From Spirochaetales bacterium (GTDB lineage: Bacteria > Spirochaetota > Spirochaetia > SZUA-6 > DRHE01), in the NCBI GenBank assembly GCA_023136785.1, contig JAGLQP010000054.1, positions 1 through 9,006 of the forward strand: a DNA stretch of 9,006 nucleotides. Direction: 5' to 3'. The first letter of the stretch is position 1. Each line of letters opens with the position of its first letter. The notes beneath the pieces were generated by a model. That model saw nothing but the letters and a program-made list of their open reading frames with translations, had not been told where the DNA came from and did not search any database. The position numbers and the translations under genes were made by a program. Positions 6,137 through 9,006 of this stretch are shown one piece after another.

Positions 6137-6178
6137 TCTGACCGGGGGCGCCGTGAGTGCTTCCGGTCAGAGCTTTTT
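6137..6178 (+). terminator. intra-operon rho-independent terminator/attenuator between livJ and livH
   Basis: Arms TCTGACCGG (6137-6145) and CCGGTCAGA (6163-6171) pair perfectly over 9 bp. The stem can continue through two G-U pairs and GCGC/GTGC (6148-6151 with 6157-6160) to a 5-base loop (6152-6156). This gives about 15 pairs, followed by GC and five Ts (6174-6178). It lies 22 bp after the livJ stop and ends directly against the livH AGGAGG. The T-run is short, so partial read-through is likely. Such sites after binding-protein genes commonly raise binding protein over permease. Confidence 0.8.
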
Positions 6179-6184
6179 AGGAGG
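6179..6184 (+). promoter_or_regulatory. ribosome binding site of livH abutting the terminator T-run
   Basis: AGGAGG lies eight bases before the livH ATG and begins at the base after the five-T run of the hairpin. In a read-through transcript the hairpin would sit just upstream of the site, close enough to affect ribosome access or to shield the 3' message from decay. Confidence 0.7.
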
Positions 6185-6192
6185 CTCCCGGT

Positions 6193-7077
6193 ATGAACTG
6201 GAACATCCTACTTCAGCAGATCTTGAATGGAATCTCCCTGGGAGGAGTCTACGCCCTGATGGCTGTCGGCTTCGGGCTGATCTTCAATGTCCTGAAGTTC
6301 TCCAACTTCTCCCATGGCGGTGTGGTTACCTTGAGCGCCTACATCGGTTTCTTTTTATCTCAACACCTGCTCCCCTCATTTCTTGTCACCTTTCTGCTAA
6401 CCGCTGTGGCCGGTGGATTGGCTGCCGTAACAATAGAACGATTGGTGTTCCGACCGATTCGCCGTAAAGGCTATCCGGTCTCCATGCTGATCGTAAACTC
6501 GATCACCGTAGCCATGCTGGTGCAACAGTTTTTTGCCGTGACCCTGGGCAGCGATTACTACACCTACCCGGTCTTTATCAAGGAAACGGCACTGCACCTG
6601 GGGAATCTAACAGTATCCAAGATCTATCTGCTCATGCTTGGCATTTCTGCTGTAGTTCTTGGTGGGTTGAGCTATGTCATCCGAAAAACCAAGATCGGGA
6701 TCGCCATCCGGGCCGTTTCTTCGGATATTTCCACTCCCAGTCTGATGGGGGTGAATGTGGATTTCGTGATCTCGGTGGCTTTCTTTTTCTCCGGCGTGCT
6801 CGGCGGGATTACCGGATACCTTCTCGGCATGGCCTTTACCGTGGACCCGTTCATCGGCAGCATGATCCTGAAAGGCATCATCGCCTCGATCATCGGCGGC
6901 ATGGGGAGCATTCTCGGCGGGGTGATCGCAGGACTTCTTCTCGGTGCGGCGGAGAGTCTGCTGATCGCCGAGATCGGCGCTGCCCTGACCCCCATCGTGA
7001 TCTACGGGGCGATTATTGTGCTGCTTCTCATTCGGCCTCAGGGGATCGCCGGTAAGATCGCCGAGGTCAAGGCGTAG
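6193..7077 (+). CDS. livH: branched-chain amino acid-type ABC transporter permease LivH
   Basis: This 294-residue inner-membrane permease of the HAAT family forms the transport channel with LivM. The N-terminus shows the LivH signature: an amphipathic start (NWNILLQQILNGI), then LGGVYALMAVGFGLIFNVLKFSNFSHG (16-42). About eight hydrophobic segments follow, near 16-35, 42-58, 62-82, 97-118, 143-163, 190-213, 223-252 and 264-281. The cytoplasmic loop IRKTKIGIAIRAVSSD (163-178) and the coupling segment IIGGMGSILGGVIAGLLLG (233-251) correspond to the EAA-like loop that contacts the ATPases. The end IRPQGIAGK is typical. Length is normal for the family. It starts 78 bp after livJ, across the attenuator hairpin, and ends 17 bp before livM. 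Confidence 0.93.
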   Translation: MNWNILLQQILNGISLGGVYALMAVGFGLIFNVLKFSNFSHGGVVTLSAYIGFFLSQHLLPSFLVTFLLTAVAGGLAAVTIERLVFRPIRRKGYPVSMLIVNSITVAMLVQQFFAVTLGSDYYTYPVFIKETALHLGNLTVSKIYLLMLGISAVVLGGLSYVIRKTKIGIAIRAVSSDISTPSLMGVNVDFVISVAFFFSGVLGGITGYLLGMAFTVDPFIGSMILKGIIASIIGGMGSILGGVIAGLLLGAAESLLIAEIGAALTPIVIYGAIIVLLLIRPQGIAGKIAEVKA

Positions 7078-7094
7078 AGGAGAAGGGGAAGAAG

Positions 7095-7940
7095 ATGTTT
7101 TATCTCAAGGTTCTGGAGATCACGAGCCTCTACACCATTTTGGTGCTTGGCGTTTACCTGATGACCGGTCTGACCGGTCTGTTTTCACTCGGACAGGGTG
7201 CCTTTGTATCTATCGGCGCCTACACAGCTGCCATCGCCTATATGAACTTCGGCGCACCCTTTCCACTTGCCCTGGCTTTGGCAGTAATCATTGGCGCGAT
7301 TTTGGGGTTCCTCGTCGGCATCCCCACACTCAGACTGCGTCGGGACTACTTCCTCCTGGTCACCTTCTGCTTGAGTGAAATGGTCAGGGCTGCTCTCCTG
7401 TACCTGTCCCAACTGACAGGGGGAGCGCTAGGCATGGCCGGAATGCCCAAAAGGGTGGGATTGCCTCTGATCCTGGGGTCCATCGTGGTTATTACCTTCA
7501 TCACCTACAGCCTCAAACGTTCCCGGTTTGGGCGGGACTGTATCGCGATCCGGGACGATGAGCTTGCCGCGTCGATGATGGGAATCAATGTTTATGCTCA
7601 CAAGATCAAGGTGTTCATGATCAGCTCTGCCATCACCGCCTACGGAGGCGCCCTGTACGCCTTCAACATCCTCTTTATCGAGCCGAACCTGTTCAACTGG
7701 CTGGAGTCGGCCAAGTTGATCATCATCACCTTTGTCGGGGGTCTGAACTCAATAGCTGGGGTCATCATAGCATCGACGATCTACTACTCTTTTGGGGAGT
7801 TTTTCCGCTTCATCGATGTCTGGCGGGATGTGCTTCTGGCTGTAGTAGTAGTGCTGGTTATCATTTTTCGGCCTGGTGGATTGCTGCAGGGTCTGGAGCT
7901 GCTCCCTTCCAAGCTCAGGGCGATGCGGCGAGGGAGATAG
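7095..7940 (+). CDS. livM: branched-chain amino acid-type ABC transporter permease LivM
   Basis: This 281-residue permease is the partner of LivH. It has the LivM hallmarks GLTGLFSLGQGAFVSIGAYT (25-44), PTLRLRRDYFLLVT (77-90) and the long conserved loop RFGRDCIAIRDDELAASMMG (144-163) with AHKIKVFMISSAITAYGGALYA (168-189). The coupling segment FVGGLNSIAGVIIAS (213-227) precedes the last helices and the usual IIFRPGGLL end (256-264). Hydrophobic segments are near 11-29, 37-52, 57-78, 84-105, 122-140, 172-193, 206-231 and 246-259. It is shorter than the E. coli protein, which carries an N-terminal extension, but of common length for the wider family. The ATG has a purine-rich leader (GGAGAAGGGGAAG). 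The stop is only 3 bp from the livG start, which implies coupled translation. Confidence 0.93.
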   Translation: MFYLKVLEITSLYTILVLGVYLMTGLTGLFSLGQGAFVSIGAYTAAIAYMNFGAPFPLALALAVIIGAILGFLVGIPTLRLRRDYFLLVTFCLSEMVRAALLYLSQLTGGALGMAGMPKRVGLPLILGSIVVITFITYSLKRSRFGRDCIAIRDDELAASMMGINVYAHKIKVFMISSAITAYGGALYAFNILFIEPNLFNWLESAKLIIITFVGGLNSIAGVIIASTIYYSFGEFFRFIDVWRDVLLAVVVVLVIIFRPGGLLQGLELLPSKLRAMRRGR

Positions 7941-7943
7941 ATC

Positions 7944-8708
7944 GTGGAGATCCTCAGAGTAGAAGGTATCAGCAAGCATTTCGGTGGTGTGGTGGCGTTG
8001 GAGGGTTTTTCCATGGTTCAGCAGGAAAACCAGATCACCGGTATCATCGGACCCAACGGAGCGGGAAAGACCACGGTATTCAATCTGATCACCGGGGCAA
8101 CACCGGTCGACCACGGCAGCATTCTGTTCATGGATCGAGAGATCACCAAGCTGCCCGCTCATCGCCGGGCGGACCAGGGGATCGCCCGCACCTTCCAGAA
8201 TATTCGCCTGTTTCGAAACCTTAGCGTTTTGGACAATATGAAAGTTGCTCATGACATGAAGGTGCTCTACACCCTGTGGGAGGAGATGCTGCGACTGCCG
8301 CGAGTGGGGAAACAGGAGAGAAGAATCGATGAGAAGGCCCGGCATTTTCTCGCCTACCTGGGTCTCGAGCGTTTCGGCGATCAGAAACCACACAACCTGC
8401 CCTACGGCATTCAGCGGCGCCTCGAGCTGGCCCGGACGCTGATGACCGAGCCCCGGATTTTGCTTCTGGATGAGCCTGCTGCGGGTCTGAACCCCCACGA
8501 AGTGCGCAGCCTGATGGACACGATTCGCAAGATTCAGGAGGATAATGCCCTTACCATTGTCATCGTGGAGCATCACATGGAGCTGATCATGAACATCTGC
8601 TCGCTGATTCATGTTTTGGACTTCGGTAAGAAAATTGCCGAGGGAGAGCCGGCGGCAATTAAGGAAAACGAACAGGTCCTGCAGGCCTATCTCGGTGAGG
8701 AGGTCTGA
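7944..8708 (+). CDS. livG: branched-chain amino acid-type ABC transporter ATP-binding protein LivG
   Basis: This 254-residue cytoplasmic ATPase energises LivHM. It shows a Walker A GPNGAGKTT (36-44), a Q-loop in ARTFQNIRLF (Q85), a signature region LPYGIQRR (152-159), a Walker B RILLLDEPAAGLNP (171-184) and an H-loop histidine in VIVEHHMEL (H210). The NIRLF segment, the insertion after about residue 105 and AAGLNP after Walker B are typical of LivG rather than LivF. The fifth signature residue is Ile where many ABC proteins have Gln, a variant I believe also occurs in other LivG-like proteins. The start is GTG, with AGGGAG seven bases upstream, and keeps the first strand EILRVEGISKHFGG. It lies 3 bp after livM and 5 bp before livF. 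Confidence 0.93.
   Translation: MEILRVEGISKHFGGVVALEGFSMVQQENQITGIIGPNGAGKTTVFNLITGATPVDHGSILFMDREITKLPAHRRADQGIARTFQNIRLFRNLSVLDNMKVAHDMKVLYTLWEEMLRLPRVGKQERRIDEKARHFLAYLGLERFGDQKPHNLPYGIQRRLELARTLMTEPRILLLDEPAAGLNPHEVRSLMDTIRKIQEDNALTIVIVEHHMELIMNICSLIHVLDFGKKIAEGEPAAIKENEQVLQAYLGEEV
8697..8704 (+). promoter_or_regulatory. ribosome binding site of livF inside the 3' end of livG
   Basis: GAGGAGGT lies nine bases before the livF ATG, within the last codons of livG (Gly-Glu-Glu-Val). It decides the livF start and implies translational coupling. A second GAGGG at 8707-8711 is too close to the ATG to be used. Confidence 0.65.
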
Positions 8709-8713
8709 GGGTC

Positions 8714-9006
8714 ATGATCGAAGTCAAAGATCTGCGGGTAAACTATGGTGGGATTGTAGCCCTCGACGGTATCTCTCTCATCATACCGGATGGCAAGATC
8801 ATCAGCATCGTCGGCGCCAACGGAGCCGGCAAGTCCACCACGATCAATGCCATCAGCGGAATGGTTAAGATCCAATCCGGTTCGGTCACTCTGGACGGGA
8901 AGAGCCTGCTCATCTCCCCCCAGAAAATCGTGAAGAGGGGTATCGTCCAAGTGCCAGAGGGACGCAGGATCTTTCCCACCATCACGGTGAAGGAGAACCT
9001 CGTCCT
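8714..9006 (+). CDS. livF: branched-chain amino acid-type ABC transporter ATP-binding protein LivF (partial, cut by the window edge)
   Basis: The frame opens at ATG 8714 and runs off the right edge without a stop: 97 complete codons are visible, against about 235 residues for a full LivF. The visible part starts with MIEVKDLRVNYGGIVALDGI, has a Walker A VGANGAGKSTT (33-43), and a Q-loop region GIVQVPEGRRIFPTITVKENL (76-96). The sequence PEGRRIFP after the Q-loop is characteristic of LivF and separates it from LivG. The signature, Walker B and H-loop lie outside the window. It is the second ATPase of the importer, five bases after the livG stop. Confidence 0.92.
   Translation, partial: MIEVKDLRVNYGGIVALDGISLIIPDGKIISIVGANGAGKSTTINAISGMVKIQSGSVTLDGKSLLISPQKIVKRGIVQVPEGRRIFPTITVKENLV

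Noticed and set aside
7165..7182. 9-bp direct repeat (accggtctg twice) near the start of livM
   Set aside because: It encodes the conserved TGLTGL motif of LivM and is explained by protein conservation rather than a DNA element.
7749..8612. 287-codon open frame on the minus strand opposite livM/livG
   Set aside because: It is fully antisense to two well-recognised genes, with no domain that I recognise. It reflects codon bias of the genes on the other strand.

Overview
This window is an ordinary chromosomal stretch of a moderately GC-rich bacterium. It holds nine recognisable protein genes and no RNA gene, CRISPR array, transposase or phage gene. The organism is probably a diderm: the solute-binding protein has a cleavable signal peptide with no lipobox cysteine, which suits a soluble periplasmic protein. 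The DUF3786 protein (a family I associate mainly with anaerobes) and the general style of the proteins suggest an anaerobe, possibly a spirochaete or a deltaproteobacterium-like lineage. This is inference; no rRNA or other marker gene is present to settle it.

Left part (1-2815). The edge carries two copies of an 18-bp tandem repeat. A minus-strand gene (165-1280) encodes a BioD-like P-loop domain joined to a DRTGG domain, the layout of the N-terminal part of long phosphotransacetylases but without the catalytic acetyltransferase domain. Divergent from it is a two-gene plus-strand unit: a DUF3786 protein (1438-2064) and a long nucleoside diphosphate kinase (2075-2815). The kinase's Shine-Dalgarno sequence overlaps the upstream stop codon.

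Middle (2841-4872). A minus-strand CtBP-type D-2-hydroxyacid dehydrogenase (2841-3809) converges on the kinase gene. It is divergent from a two-domain GNAT acetyltransferase (3994-4872, GTG start). The 184-bp region between them has a plausible promoter in each direction.

Right part (4924-9006). This is a five-gene ABC importer cluster of the branched-chain/hydrophobic amino acid (HAAT, Liv) type, in the order livJ-livH-livM-livG-livF. The last gene is cut by the window edge. Gaps from livH onward are only 3-17 bp, so translation is probably coupled. A strong hairpin followed by a T-run sits between the binding-protein gene and the first permease gene, directly against the permease's ribosome binding site. 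It probably lets the binding protein be made in excess of the membrane complex. The binding protein captures the ligand in the periplasm, LivH/LivM form the channel and LivG/LivF hydrolyse ATP. The ligand is not certain, because the binding-pocket region does not read like classical LivJ.

I found no convincing undescribed system. The points most worth a second look are the nucleoside diphosphate kinase with two insertions and a C-terminal tail, its tight pairing with DUF3786, the BioD-DRTGG protein without a catalytic partner, and the intra-operon attenuator.
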